Shown: positions 55,549-64,000 of the stretch, in pieces
Position numbering within the stretch: the stretch's first letter is position 1
Layout of the letters: each line of letters opens with the position of its first letter
From: Mariniphaga anaerophila
GTDB taxonomy: Bacteria; Bacteroidota; Bacteroidia; Bacteroidales; Prolixibacteraceae
Direction: 5' to 3'
Assembly (NCBI RefSeq): GCF_900129025.1
Contig: NZ_FQUM01000006.1
Span: forward strand, 124,001 to 188,000
Length of the DNA: 64,000 bases
The notes under the pieces: generated by a model
Told to the model about the DNA's origin: nothing
Database searches by the model: none
What the model saw: only the letters and a program-made list of their open reading frames with translations
Position numbers and translations under genes: made by a program

Positions 55549-56048
55549 TTTTTAGTTTTTCGCTTTAAATCTAAATAAGAATAGTGAAACTCGTTTTTCT
55601 CATCGAAAAAATCTTCCCGGGAAACTTCATCCCACAGGGAGTAATCTATTTCAGGAAAAAAAACATCCGCTTCAAAAGGTTTGTGCACTATAGTTAAATA
55701 AAGCCTGCCGGCAAGCGGATAGAACTGCCGATAAACCATTCCGCCTCCAATTACAAATGCTTCCGCCTCATTTTTTACTTTTTCAACAGCCTCATCAATG
55801 GAAAAAACCACCTCGCACCCGGGAAAGCTGTCGTCGGGCTTGTCGGTAATTACAATGTGTCTGCGGTTAGGCAAAGGCCATTTAGGCAACGACAACAACG
55901 TATTCCGCCCCATAATAAGGGAATGCCCGGTTGTAATTTCTTTAAACCTTTTCAGATCGTTGGGCAAATGAAAAAGCAAATCGTTATTTTTTCCGATGGC
56001 AAAATTCTCGGCAATCGCTACTATTATGGAAATATTCTTGTAAGTCAT
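55545..56048 (-). CDS. folA: Dihydrofolate reductase
   Basis: 167 residues. ISIIVAIAENFAIGKNNDLLFHLPNDLKRFKEIT holds the catalytic acidic residue (LPNDLKRFKE) and the Met20-type loop; HSLIMGRNTLLSLPKWPLPNRRHIVI and AFVIGGGMVYRQFYPLAGRLYLT bind NADPH. Reduces dihydrofolate made by ThyA. Downstream of thyA by 29 bp and followed by a 4-bp overlapping antiporter gene. Confidence 0.96.
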   Translation of the reverse strand: MTYKNISIIVAIAENFAIGKNNDLLFHLPNDLKRFKEITTGHSLIMGRNTLLSLPKWPLPNRRHIVITDKPDDSFPGCEVVFSIDEAVEKVKNEAEAFVIGGGMVYRQFYPLAGRLYLTIVHKPFEADVFFPEIDYSLWDEVSREDFFDEKNEFHYSYLDLKRKTKK

Positions 56049-56077
56049 TTAACTCCTCTAAATTAAAAAAATGAATG

Positions 56078-56872
56078 TTAGACTGCTACTTTCCCCTTAA
56101 TACTCGGGTGCGACTGGTAGCCAACCAACTCAAAATCATCATATTTAAAATCGAAAATATTTTTCACTTCCGGGTTAATTTTCATAGTCGGAAGCGAATA
56201 AGGCTCGCGCGTGAGTTGCAGTTTCACCTGTTCAATATGATTTAAATAAATATGCACATCGCCGAGCGTATGCACAAAATCGCCGGGTTCCAGTCCGGTT
56301 ACCTGCGCCATCATCAGGGTAAGCAATGCGTATGATGCAATATTAAAAGGTACACCCAAAAAAACATCGGCGCTACGCTGATAAAGCTGGCACGACAGTT
56401 TTCCGTCGGCTACATAAAACTGAAAAAGAATGTGGCAAGGAGGCAGGTTCATCTGATCCAGTTCGCCAACGTTCCAGGCACTCACCAGGTGACGACGTGA
56501 ATCGGGATTGTTTTTAATCGACTCAACTACATTGATAATCTGGTCGATATGTTTTCCGTTGGGAGTTGGCCAACTGCGCCACTGGTAGCCATAAATATGC
56601 CCTAAATCCCCGTTCTCGTCGGCCCACTCATTCCAAATGCGCACTCCGTTGTCCTGCAAATATTTTATGTTGGTATCTCCTGCCAAAAACCAAAGCAGTT
56701 CATGAACAATCGATTTCAGATGTAGCTTTTTGGTGGTCACCATTGGAAATCCTTCGCTCAGCGGAAACCGCATTTGATGCCCGAAAACACTAATGGTTCC
56801 CGTTCCGGTACGATCTTCCTTTCTTACTCCATTCTCCAAAATGGTTTCCAGCAAATTCAAATATTGTCTCAT
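56078..56872 (-). CDS. thyA: Thymidylate synthase
   Basis: 264 residues, equal to E. coli ThyA. Nucleophilic Cys in [13 protein letters not shown], Arg-rich [23 protein letters not shown] and [12 protein letters not shown] are intact. Converts dUMP to dTMP using methylene-THF. First gene of thyA-folA-antiporter. Confidence 0.98.
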   Translation of the reverse strand: MRQYLNLLETILENGVRKEDRTGTGTISVFGHQMRFPLSEGFPMVTTKKLHLKSIVHELLWFLAGDTNIKYLQDNGVRIWNEWADENGDLGHIYGYQWRSWPTPNGKHIDQIINVVESIKNNPDSRRHLVSAWNVGELDQMNLPPCHILFQFYVADGKLSCQLYQRSADVFLGVPFNIASYALLTLMMAQVTGLEPGDFVHTLGDVHIYLNHIEQVKLQLTREPYSLPTMKINPEVKNIFDFKYDDFELVGYQSHPSIKGKVAV

Positions 56873-57188
56873 TCTTCTATAATTGTTTATTTTAATGGCG
56901 ACTCATGTACCCCACGCAACAGCCATGCTCCTTTGTGCGAAAGAATTACAATGTTCGTTTCATCGATTCAACATTTTGTACAACCACAAAAATAAGCATT
57001 CAGTCTGCTTTGCATCCTTATCAGCAAATTTAAATATCCACAATGTATCTGCCAAGGTTCGGCTTCAGCCTGCATCCACAAGTCCTCATCGCCTGTTCAA
57101 ACAATTTTTAATACCTTATTTGCCAACCTTCAGAACACAAATTTCCCCGGGGAAAATCACTAATCTGTTTTTTACGGCACGGCAACTT
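56873..57188. other. Intergenic region upstream of thyA, downstream of serA
   Basis: 316 bp. No gene. It must contain the thyA promoter (minus strand). A 14-bp perfect palindrome TTTCCCCGGGGAAA lies at 57142-57155, 34 bp after the serA stop, and could end serA transcription or bind a regulator. Confidence 0.5.
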
Positions 57189-58421
57189 TCAGTACAGCAT
57201 CCTCGCCCTGATTGTGTGCGGAATCGCTTTCAGCTCATTTAAAATTTTGTTGCAATTATTGCATTCAGCATCAATAATTACGTAACCAATTTCAGCATCG
57301 GTTTGCAGGTATTGCGCCGCAATGTTAATTCCCTTATTGGTAAAAACGAAGTTAATATCTTTCAGTAACCCGGGCGTATTTTTATGAATATGCAAAAAGC
57401 GCTGTTTGTGGTAATTCGGCTGAATGGACACTTGCGGAAAATTAACGGCTCCAACGGTGGAACCATTATCGCTGTAGCGAATAAGTTTATCAGCAACTTC
57501 CAGCCCAATGTTCTCCTGCGCCTCCTGAGTACTTCCGCCAATATGCGGCGTCAACAAAACATTGTCGAAGTCCTGCAACGGGGAGCGGAACTTTTGAGTA
57601 TTGGAAGCCGGTTCTGTTGGAAAAACATCGACTGCAGCACCTGCCACATGACCTTTTTTCAGCGCTTCGGCCAACGCTTCGTAATCCACCACCGACCCGC
57701 GGGAAGCATTAATCAGCAAAGCTCCTCTCTTCATCTGCGCCAATTGGTTGCGGGAAATCATATTGCGCGTATCCGAAGTTTCGGGCACGTGCAATGTTAC
57801 AGCGTCAGATTTTTGCAGCAGTTCGTTAAGCGAATCGCACACAAAGGCTTTTCCCAGGCTGAGCTTTGTTTCGATGTCGTAATAAAACACATTCATGCCC
57901 ATTGCTTCGGCCAGCACAGAAACCTGCGAGCCAATGTGTCCGTACCCAACAATTCCCAAATTCTTCCCCCTCACTTCATATGCGTTTCCCACAGACTTCA
58001 GCCAATCGCCGCGGTGGGCAGCTGCATTTTTTGCCGGAATTTCGCGCATCAGCATAATTATTTCAGCAATAACCAGCTCAGCAACCGAGCGCGTATTGGA
58101 AAACGGCGCATTAAAAACCGGAATGCCGTGCTGCCTGGCTGCCTCCAGCTCTACCTGGTTCGTACCAATACTGAAGCATCCAACGGCAAAAAGTTTTTGG
58201 GCTTTTTCTAATACCTGCCCGGTGAGCTGCGTTCGCGAACGTATTCCAAGAATATGGGTTTCTTGCAGCTTTTGCTCAAGTTCCTCTCCGTCGAGCGCAG
58301 TTTTCAGCCGTTCTACATTGGTGTAACCCGCGGCTTTAAAACTTTCCACCGAAGAAGGATGAATACCCTCCAGCAGCAAAACTTTTATGTATTTCTTGTC
58401 GAGCGAAAATCTTTTGGGCAT
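57189..58421 (-). CDS. serA: D-3-phosphoglycerate dehydrogenase
   Basis: 410 residues, the E. coli SerA length and layout. NAD-binding LGIVGYGHIGSQVSVLAEAMG with DIE; catalytic His in LLTPHIGGSTQEAQENIG; Arg in LINASRGSVVDYEAL. A C-terminal ACT domain (330-410; HKNTPGLLKDINFVFTNKGINIAAQYLQTDAE) gives serine feedback. First step of serine synthesis. serC and serB are not adjacent. Confidence 0.95.
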   Translation of the reverse strand: MPKRFSLDKKYIKVLLLEGIHPSSVESFKAAGYTNVERLKTALDGEELEQKLQETHILGIRSRTQLTGQVLEKAQKLFAVGCFSIGTNQVELEAARQHGIPVFNAPFSNTRSVAELVIAEIIMLMREIPAKNAAAHRGDWLKSVGNAYEVRGKNLGIVGYGHIGSQVSVLAEAMGMNVFYYDIETKLSLGKAFVCDSLNELLQKSDAVTLHVPETSDTRNMISRNQLAQMKRGALLINASRGSVVDYEALAEALKKGHVAGAAVDVFPTEPASNTQKFRSPLQDFDNVLLTPHIGGSTQEAQENIGLEVADKLIRYSDNGSTVGAVNFPQVSIQPNYHKQRFLHIHKNTPGLLKDINFVFTNKGINIAAQYLQTDAEIGYVIIDAECNNCNKILNELKAIPHTIRARMLY

Positions 58422-58460
58422 AGTATCAGGTTTTCCACAAAATTAAGATTTTATGCTGAC

Positions 58461-61049
58461 TTAAAATGCATCATCGAGCGTACGAACAGTTAATGCTTCG
58501 CTCAATTTTTCTTCTGACATTTCGGTTTCCAGGCTTACGGTAAGCTTTTCGCCGGGCAACATATCGAAGTAATTATCGGAGAAAAAACCTTTCTCGTCTG
58601 CAATTTGAAGGTATACGTTTTTGGCCAGCTTGTCAGTTTTCAACTCAATATCAAATCCCGAATCTGTTTTTGTTATGCTGTAATCCACCTGCGGATGGGG
58701 AATATCCAACTCTTTAAATGGCCTGAAAAAGTATATGTTCCGGGAAATGGTTTTCCCGTTTTCAATAAGTTCTGCTGACAGGAGCAGGTTCCGTGTATCT
58801 TTTCGATAAAGAAATTCGTGTTTGTTCTCATTAAAATAATCTCGGCTCGAGTTAGCCGGAATCTCGGCCAGTGATGCCGTTTCCCAGATCACCTGCCCGT
58901 CGAAGTCCATCATTTTTAAAATAAGCTGGGCGTTTACCTGCTCCAGCCGGTCGTTTACAATGCCTACTTTAAGTTTCAATTCGTCTTCGTAAGGACTTAC
59001 CAACACCGGACTGAAACCTTTTTTTACATAATACTGAAGGGCTTTCCACTTCTGGTAATAATCGGTAGAACTCCAGGAAGCAACGGGCCAAACATCGTTT
59101 AACTGCCAGTACAGACTTCCCATGGTATATGGCATAGCCCGGCGGTGACCTTCCAGCCCGAACTTGATTCCTTCGGCCTGCAGCACGTGGTTCACATATA
59201 AAAACGACTCAAAATCTTTGGGACGACGATATTCCTTTAACATGTAATATTCAATGGTACCGTTGCCAATGGAAGATCGCTGGTGCGATTTCATCACGTC
59301 AGAATAAATATCATAATCTTCGGGGGCTGCGTATTTTTTTACGGTAGAAATCTCGGGGAACGACTGAAAACCGTACTCGCTCATAAATCTGGCGAGGTGA
59401 GTTGCATAGGTATTAAACGGTTCTTTCCCCCACCAAACACCCCAGTAGTGTTCATCGCCATTTACCAGGTCAGCCTGTACTCCCATTCCCGACGACGGGC
59501 TCGAACCCCAATAACTGCGTTGCGGGTCATACTCACTCACAACTTCGGGTAATGTTTTATGAAAAATGTCGACATATGCCTGCCACACTTTTTCAGGAAC
59601 ATCCGCTCCCTGTTTTTCGGCCTGCCCTTTCCATCCCCAGGTGTTCCATGCGGTAAGGATTTCATTATTCCCGCACCACAATGCAATGCTCGGGTGGTTG
59701 CGCAGCCTTTTCACATTGTCGACAGCTTCTTTTCTGATGTTTTCAAGGAACGACTTATCGTTAGGAAACATGGCGCATGCGAACATAAAATCCTGCCAGA
59801 CCAAAATGCCGTTTTCATCGCATAAATCGTAAAACAAATCATCTTCGTAAACTCCGCCGCCCCAAACGCGCAACATGTTCATGTTCGATTTTCGGGCGGT
59901 TTCAATCATTTTACGGTAATTCTCATCCGTAACACGCGGCAAGAAAATGTCGTTTGGAATGGTGTTGGCACCTTTCATAAAAACTGGGTGCCCGTTCAGT
60001 TTAAAATAGAATGAAGTTCCGTGGTCATCTTTTTCGCGCACCAGTTCCAGCGTGCGAATCCCAATGCGGGTGTTTTCGGTAATTGTGCGTTTACCCAAAG
60101 CCAGTTCGCCGGTTATATCGTACAGATGCGCTTCGCCCAATCCGTTGGTCCACCAAAGTTTCGGGTTCTGAATTTCGAAATCAACCTTATACGTTTTAAC
60201 ACCGTGTTGCAAATGAATATTGGCGGTAGCCAGAACCGCCCCGTCGTTTTTCACTGAAAGTGTTGCTTTGCCTTTTTTCTCGGCTTCAACCTCAAAAACT
60301 GCTGTAAGTGTGGCTCTCTCGTCAGAAACCTCGTGTTGAATAATTTGCAGGTTTTCGATGCGGGCATTGTCCCATGCCTGAATGGTGACCGGACGCCAGA
60401 TTCCGCTGGTGACCAAACGCGGGCCCCAGTCCCAGCCATAATGATAGCCGGCTTTTCGTGTGTAAATACTCACGCGCTTGTTCCCTTCCACCTGCCCTCT
60501 TTCAGCCTGATCGTTTTCAGCCCCGGGGTAAACAAATCCGTTGGCATCATATTGTTTCAGGCCCTCAACAATGGGAGAATGAAACAAAATCCGCAATTCA
60601 TTTTCGCCTTCATTCAGCAGATCTTTCACGTCAGCCTGCCACCGGCGAAACATATTATCAGCATTAAAAATCAACTCCCCGTTTACAAAAATATCGGCAT
60701 AAGTGTCGAGCCCTTTAAAATCGAGCTGCACACGGTCGCGCTCCAAAATATTTTCATCGACTAAAAAAGTGGTTTGGTATTCCCAGTCCACTTTGTCGAC
60801 CCACTGCACATCGAGTTCGTTCAGCCGATAATACGGATCTTCGATAATTCCGTTTTTCATCAAATCGGTATGCACAGTTCCCGGAACAGTAGCCGGCAAC
60901 CACTCTCCTTCATTCAGCTGCCGGAAAGTCCAGCCTTCGTTTATTTCTTTTTGAATCATTAGGTTAGCATCTTTATTTTTTGGCTGACATCCCCACGAAA
61001 AGAGCAGGGCAAATGTCAAGACAGATAGCAAATTTACTTTATGCCACAT
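58461..61049 (-). CDS. GH2 beta-mannosidase lipoprotein
   Basis: 862 residues. Lipoprotein signal with LFSWGC. Domains: sugar-binding beta-sandwich (40-205), Ig-like, GH2 TIM barrel (about 330-640) with acid/base Glu in LWCGNNEILTAW and nucleophile in FMSEYGFQSFPE, then C-terminal beta domains. WNTWGW and the MPYTMGSLYWQLNDVWPVASWSS stretch are typical of GH2 beta-mannosidases. Cleaves beta-mannosyl residues from the non-reducing end, in the periplasm or at the outer membrane. Monocistronic. Possible physiological link with the cytosolic GH130 cluster, not shown by position. Confidence 0.9.
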   Translation of the reverse strand: MWHKVNLLSVLTFALLFSWGCQPKNKDANLMIQKEINEGWTFRQLNEGEWLPATVPGTVHTDLMKNGIIEDPYYRLNELDVQWVDKVDWEYQTTFLVDENILERDRVQLDFKGLDTYADIFVNGELIFNADNMFRRWQADVKDLLNEGENELRILFHSPIVEGLKQYDANGFVYPGAENDQAERGQVEGNKRVSIYTRKAGYHYGWDWGPRLVTSGIWRPVTIQAWDNARIENLQIIQHEVSDERATLTAVFEVEAEKKGKATLSVKNDGAVLATANIHLQHGVKTYKVDFEIQNPKLWWTNGLGEAHLYDITGELALGKRTITENTRIGIRTLELVREKDDHGTSFYFKLNGHPVFMKGANTIPNDIFLPRVTDENYRKMIETARKSNMNMLRVWGGGVYEDDLFYDLCDENGILVWQDFMFACAMFPNDKSFLENIRKEAVDNVKRLRNHPSIALWCGNNEILTAWNTWGWKGQAEKQGADVPEKVWQAYVDIFHKTLPEVVSEYDPQRSYWGSSPSSGMGVQADLVNGDEHYWGVWWGKEPFNTYATHLARFMSEYGFQSFPEISTVKKYAAPEDYDIYSDVMKSHQRSSIGNGTIEYYMLKEYRRPKDFESFLYVNHVLQAEGIKFGLEGHRRAMPYTMGSLYWQLNDVWPVASWSSTDYYQKWKALQYYVKKGFSPVLVSPYEDELKLKVGIVNDRLEQVNAQLILKMMDFDGQVIWETASLAEIPANSSRDYFNENKHEFLYRKDTRNLLLSAELIENGKTISRNIYFFRPFKELDIPHPQVDYSITKTDSGFDIELKTDKLAKNVYLQIADEKGFFSDNYFDMLPGEKLTVSLETEMSEEKLSEALTVRTLDDAF

Positions 61050-61265
61050 GGTTTTTTTTATTTTGTCGTTGTGAAAATACGAAAATCTAAACTATCCTCA
61101 ATAAACTCGTATTACGAGAATAATATTGTAATAAGAAAGAGCAATGTCAACATCCAAAAGTAAAATTTCTTTTAAGCCGGCATTCCGTTTATTTTTTGGC
61201 AGCATTCAATTTCTATTTTGCGCGCTGTTTCTTTTGGCTGGTAATTCATTTCACCTATTTTCCTC

Positions 61266-61273
61266 TATCTTTG
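61266..61273 (+). promoter_or_regulatory. Putative -7 box of rlmN
   Basis: TATCTTTG 16 bp before the ATG fits TAnnTTTG. A TTTTGG element lies about 30 bp further upstream, a little far for a -33 box. Confidence 0.5.
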
Positions 61274-61289
61274 TGCCAAATTATTTACC

Positions 61290-62309
61290 ATGAAGGAGAA
61301 GCTTTTTGGAAAGACGCTGACGGAGCTGCAACAAATTACCGAAGATCTGGGGATGCCGAAATTTACAGCCAAACAAATGGCTGACTGGCTCTACAAAAAA
61401 GAAATTTTTTCGGTGGAAGAGATGACAAATCTTTCTAAAAAAAGCCGCGATATACTGTCCGATAAATTCGAAGTTGGTATGGTAGCGCCTACCCGCGTAC
61501 AAAAAAGCACCGATGGCACCAAAAAGTATCTTTTCCCCACATCCGGCCAAAAATATGTTGAAACGGCAATGATTCCTGAACACGAGCGAATAACCGTTTG
61601 TGTAAGCTCTCAGGTTGGTTGTAAAATGGGCTGTCTGTTTTGTTTTACCGCCAAACAGGGTTTTCAGGGGCAGTTAACCGCAGGAGAAATTGTGAACCAG
61701 GTAAAAAGTATTGCAGAAGCCGGAAAGGTTACCAATATTGTTTATATGGGAATGGGCGAACCTTTTGATAATTTGAATGAAGTGCTAAAAAGCCTTGAGA
61801 TACTCACTTCTGAATGGGGGTTTGCCATGAGTCCGCGCCGCATCACCGTTTCAACCATCGGAATAATCCCGGGGATGCTCACCTTCCTGGAAAAAAGCGA
61901 AGCTCATCTGGCGGTGAGCCTGCACAATCCGTTTAACGAAGAACGCCAAAAACTAATGCCGGTGCAGGTTGCATACCCTATCAACGAGGTAGTGAACGAA
62001 ATAAAAAGCTGGGATTTTGGCCGTCAGCGGCGGGTATCTTTCGAGTACATTTTGTTTGAGGGGCTGAACGATTCGCCACAGCATGTGAAAGAGCTGGCGC
62101 GTTTACTGAAAGGACTGAAATGCCGCATCAACCTTATTCGTTTTCATCCGGTGCCCGGAACGCCGCTGAAAAGTCCCGCAGAAGAAACCATTCAGCGTTT
62201 TAAAGACGAACTCAATCAAAAGGGAATTCTGACCACAGTGAGAGCTTCCCGCGGCCAGGATATTTATGCTGCGTGCGGATTGCTTTCTACCAAGGAAATG
62301 ACTAGCTAA
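61290..62309 (+). CDS. rlmN: 23S rRNA (adenine2503-C2)-methyltransferase / tRNA methyltransferase
   Basis: 339 residues. Radical SAM cluster motif CKMGCLFC (CxxxCxxC). GYCTerminal RASRGQDIYAACGLLSTKE carries the catalytic Cys, and GMGEPFDNLNEVLKSLE and RRITVSTIGIIPGM are typical RlmN blocks. N-terminal helix-bundle FTAKQMADWLYKKEIFS. Methylates A2503 of 23S rRNA and A37 of some tRNAs. Monocistronic. Confidence 0.96.
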   Translation: MKEKLFGKTLTELQQITEDLGMPKFTAKQMADWLYKKEIFSVEEMTNLSKKSRDILSDKFEVGMVAPTRVQKSTDGTKKYLFPTSGQKYVETAMIPEHERITVCVSSQVGCKMGCLFCFTAKQGFQGQLTAGEIVNQVKSIAEAGKVTNIVYMGMGEPFDNLNEVLKSLEILTSEWGFAMSPRRITVSTIGIIPGMLTFLEKSEAHLAVSLHNPFNEERQKLMPVQVAYPINEVVNEIKSWDFGRQRRVSFEYILFEGLNDSPQHVKELARLLKGLKCRINLIRFHPVPGTPLKSPAEETIQRFKDELNQKGILTTVRASRGQDIYAACGLLSTKEMTS

Positions 62310-62405
62310 AATATTTCCATTTCGGAAAAGACACACTTCAACCAGAAAAGTGCCCTTCTGAAAACGCCAGAGAAAACTTGATTACTTTTTGCGCTGCGCC
62401 TGCTC

Positions 62406-62663
62406 TTACCTGAAATGCGGCATTGCAGAAACAATAAGAACAATTACAAGCACAACAAATAACACAAATACTGCATCGTTCTGGATTTTTCGCAGAAAAT
62501 AGATAATTGTTGGGGTGAATATTCCCAGAAAAACGGCTTCCCTTAATTCTCGCATGGTAATGCTAAAACTTCCGGTGGCAATCCAGTTGGATATTTCGGG
62601 AAGCAACAAAAACAGGCCAATTGCAATTATAATTACTTCAATAAACTGAATAAACTGCTTCAT
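62406..62663 (-). CDS. Small membrane protein, unknown
   Basis: 85 residues with two or three TM helices: FIEVIIIAIGLFLLLPEIS, EAVFLGIFTPTIIYFLR, DAVFVLFVVLVIVLIVSAMP. No recognised family. It follows ruvC by 21 bp on the same strand, so it is probably the third gene of an eamA-ruvC operon. Confidence 0.7.
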   Translation of the reverse strand: MKQFIQFIEVIIIAIGLFLLLPEISNWIATGSFSITMRELREAVFLGIFTPTIIYFLRKIQNDAVFVLFVVLVIVLIVSAMPHFR

Positions 62664-62684
62664 AATTATTAAACAAAATCAATA

Positions 62685-63239
62685 TTATTTTACTCTTCCG
62701 GGATTCTTCTTAATAAAATCTCCCCAGTTTTTATACTCCTTGTTTTTTTGCGGTTTTCCCTGTTGTATAAAGTGGCAAATAGCTACGGCTACAGCATCTG
62801 TGGCATCCAGAGCCTGGTCGAGGTCGGTCAGATTATAAACTTTCTGCAAAAAATATTTTACCTGTTCTTTTGAGGCTCTTCCCATGCCGGTAATGGCTTG
62901 TTTTACCAACAGCGGTGCATATTCGTGGATGGGCACCGAAAAGTGGAGTGCTGCTGCCATAAGCACGCCTTGGCCGCGCCCCAGCTTTAACATCGACTGC
63001 ACATTTTTCCCGTAAAACGGCGCTTCAATAGCCATTACATCCGGACGGTATTCGTCTACCAAATGCAACGCCCGCTCGTGCAGATACTGCAACCGCTGGT
63101 AGTGGTCGGAATATTTACCAGGCACCAGGGTTCCCATGTTTATTATAACCGGTTTGTTGTTCCTCACTTCTACCAGTCCGTAGCCGGTTACGGTTGTCCC
63201 GGGGTCAATACCTAATATTTTGAGTGGCTTCCCGTTCAT
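62685..63239 (-). CDS. ruvC: Crossover junction endodeoxyribonuclease RuvC
   Basis: 184 residues. Catalytic acidic residues lie in GIDPGTTVTGYG, AIEAPFYGKNVQSMLKLGRGQG and LDATDAVAVAICHF, as in E. coli RuvC (D7, E66, D138, D141). Cuts Holliday junctions after RuvAB migration. Its ATG overlaps the stop of the EamA gene by 4 bp, so it is co-translated with a transporter. Confidence 0.96.
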   Translation of the reverse strand: MNGKPLKILGIDPGTTVTGYGLVEVRNNKPVIINMGTLVPGKYSDHYQRLQYLHERALHLVDEYRPDVMAIEAPFYGKNVQSMLKLGRGQGVLMAAALHFSVPIHEYAPLLVKQAITGMGRASKEQVKYFLQKVYNLTDLDQALDATDAVAVAICHFIQQGKPQKNKEYKNWGDFIKKNPGRVK

Positions 63240-64000
63240 GTATTTATTTGATTCTTCTTGTCAAACCTTTGAACTAAAATTCCGGCAATAATACATGCCA
63301 GTCCGGCAAAAGTAGTGATGAACAGGGTCTCCTTCAAAATAAACCGGATAAAAATGAGCGACAGGAAAGGCGTCAGAAATATCAGGTTCCCGATTTTTGC
63401 GTTGTTGGTACTCAATTGCATTGCTTTCATCCAGAAAACATAGGTTACGCCAACTTCAAAAATGCCAATGTAAATTGCAGCATACAACCCGGTTCCGGGT
63501 TCAATTCTGAATTCAGTAAAAAAGAAGACGGTTACCGCCAGAAAAATCAGGCCGAAAAAGAAATTTAAAAAAAGTTTTACAATGCCGTCTCTTTTGTCGC
63601 GAACATTCAAAACCCAGTACAGCGCCCAGAGCACTGAACTACCAAGCGCGAGCAAAACGCCGTTCAAACTGGTATTTTGAAAACCGCTAAGCCCTCCCTG
63701 CGACGAAATTAAAACCACACCGGCAAAACTGATAACAAGTCCGGCGATGCTCCATTTCCCAATTTTTTGCCCTAAAAGCGGGACAGAGAGCAGAGTTAGC
63801 ACAATGGGCCACACCATGTTGAGCGGCTGTGCCAGTTGCGCTGGCAAAAGCGAATAAGCTTTAAACAGAACCAGGTAATACAAAAGCGGATTGAGCGCCC
63901 CCAACACCATCGAATTGATCAGCTGGCCTACGGTTTGCTGCATCAAAAGCTTTGTCTTTTTTTGAATAACCAGTATAAAAAATAAAATAATTACCGAAGT
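63236..64000 (-). CDS. EamA/DMT-family transporter, N-terminus cut by window edge
   Basis: The frame is open to the window end (255 codons), reading TSVIILFFILVIQKKTKLL then MQQTVGQLINSMVLGALNPLL. The internal TTG/ATG at 63946/63943 would truncate the first TM helices, so the true start lies outside the window. About 8-9 TM helices remain, with the duplicated EamA domain (PLNMVWPIVLTLLSVPLLGQKIGKWSIAGLVISFAGVVLISSQGG; NLIFLTPFLSLIFIRFILKETL). Probable metabolite or amino-acid exporter. Its stop overlaps ruvC by 4 bp. Confidence 0.88.
   Translation of the reverse strand, partial: TSVIILFFILVIQKKTKLLMQQTVGQLINSMVLGALNPLLYYLVLFKAYSLLPAQLAQPLNMVWPIVLTLLSVPLLGQKIGKWSIAGLVISFAGVVLISSQGGLSGFQNTSLNGVLLALGSSVLWALYWVLNVRDKRDGIVKLFLNFFFGLIFLAVTVFFFTEFRIEPGTGLYAAIYIGIFEVGVTYVFWMKAMQLSTNNAKIGNLIFLTPFLSLIFIRFILKETLFITTFAGLACIIAGILVQRFDKKNQINT

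Overview
The window reads as a chromosome segment of a Bacteroidota bacterium. I infer a marine or anaerobic member of the Marinilabiliales/Prolixibacteraceae type, without species-level confidence. The evidence is a giant surface protein with a type IX secretion (T9SS) C-terminal domain, a fused SecDF, several sulfatase lipoproteins, a DUF5916 outer-membrane protein, short F1 epsilon, and Bacteroidota-style TAnnTTTG -7 promoter elements in gaps. I saw no tRNA, rRNA, CRISPR array, insertion sequence or integrase. The window is gene-dense and both ends cut through genes.

Layout. 1-9043 (minus): a 2748-residue secreted L-type-lectin/MBG-repeat adhesin, with an outer-membrane beta-barrel gene 12 bp downstream that runs off the left edge. 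9783-18214: a stress and mannoside island. On the plus strand it holds a CbpA-type DnaJ protein, an overlapping orphan protein, a GT4 fused to an alpha-helical toroid-like domain, a short GH130 and a second GT4. On the minus strand, converging on a bidirectional terminator, are Hsp20, a long GH130 and thioredoxin. 18466-20724: a patatin with POTRA/barrel (PlpD-like). 21090-28643: an operon of three sulfatases and a PhoD-like phosphoesterase; the first sulfatase carries a frameshift in its signal peptide. 28646-31741: YceI and a DUF5916 protein.

32004-41268 is mostly housekeeping: malate dehydrogenase, a retropepsin-like protein, a membrane-anchored orphan, SecDF, TatA, a LolD-like ATPase, a TIGR02757 protein, a TrmN6-like methyltransferase, a HemG-like flavodoxin and a ferredoxin-NADP reductase-like protein. 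41338-51788 holds Upp, a 55-residue membrane protein, a secreted protein, a ComB-like phosphatase, a PatB-like lyase, GT9, AtpC and AtpD, a polyprenyl synthase and an RND/MMPL exporter. 52030-64000 holds a Tat-exported aldo/keto reductase, pyrophosphatase, a ThyA-FolA-antiporter operon, SerA, a GH2 beta-mannosidase, RlmN, a small membrane protein, RuvC and an EamA transporter cut by the right edge.

The most unusual assembly is 9783-18214. Protein-quality genes (DnaJ/CbpA, Hsp20, thioredoxin) interleave with two glycosyltransferases and two GH130 enzymes, with no import or secretion genes. I infer an intracellular beta-mannoside storage or protectant cycle tied to stress. Two sequence blocks shared between the hsp20 and long-GH130 upstream regions hint at common control.
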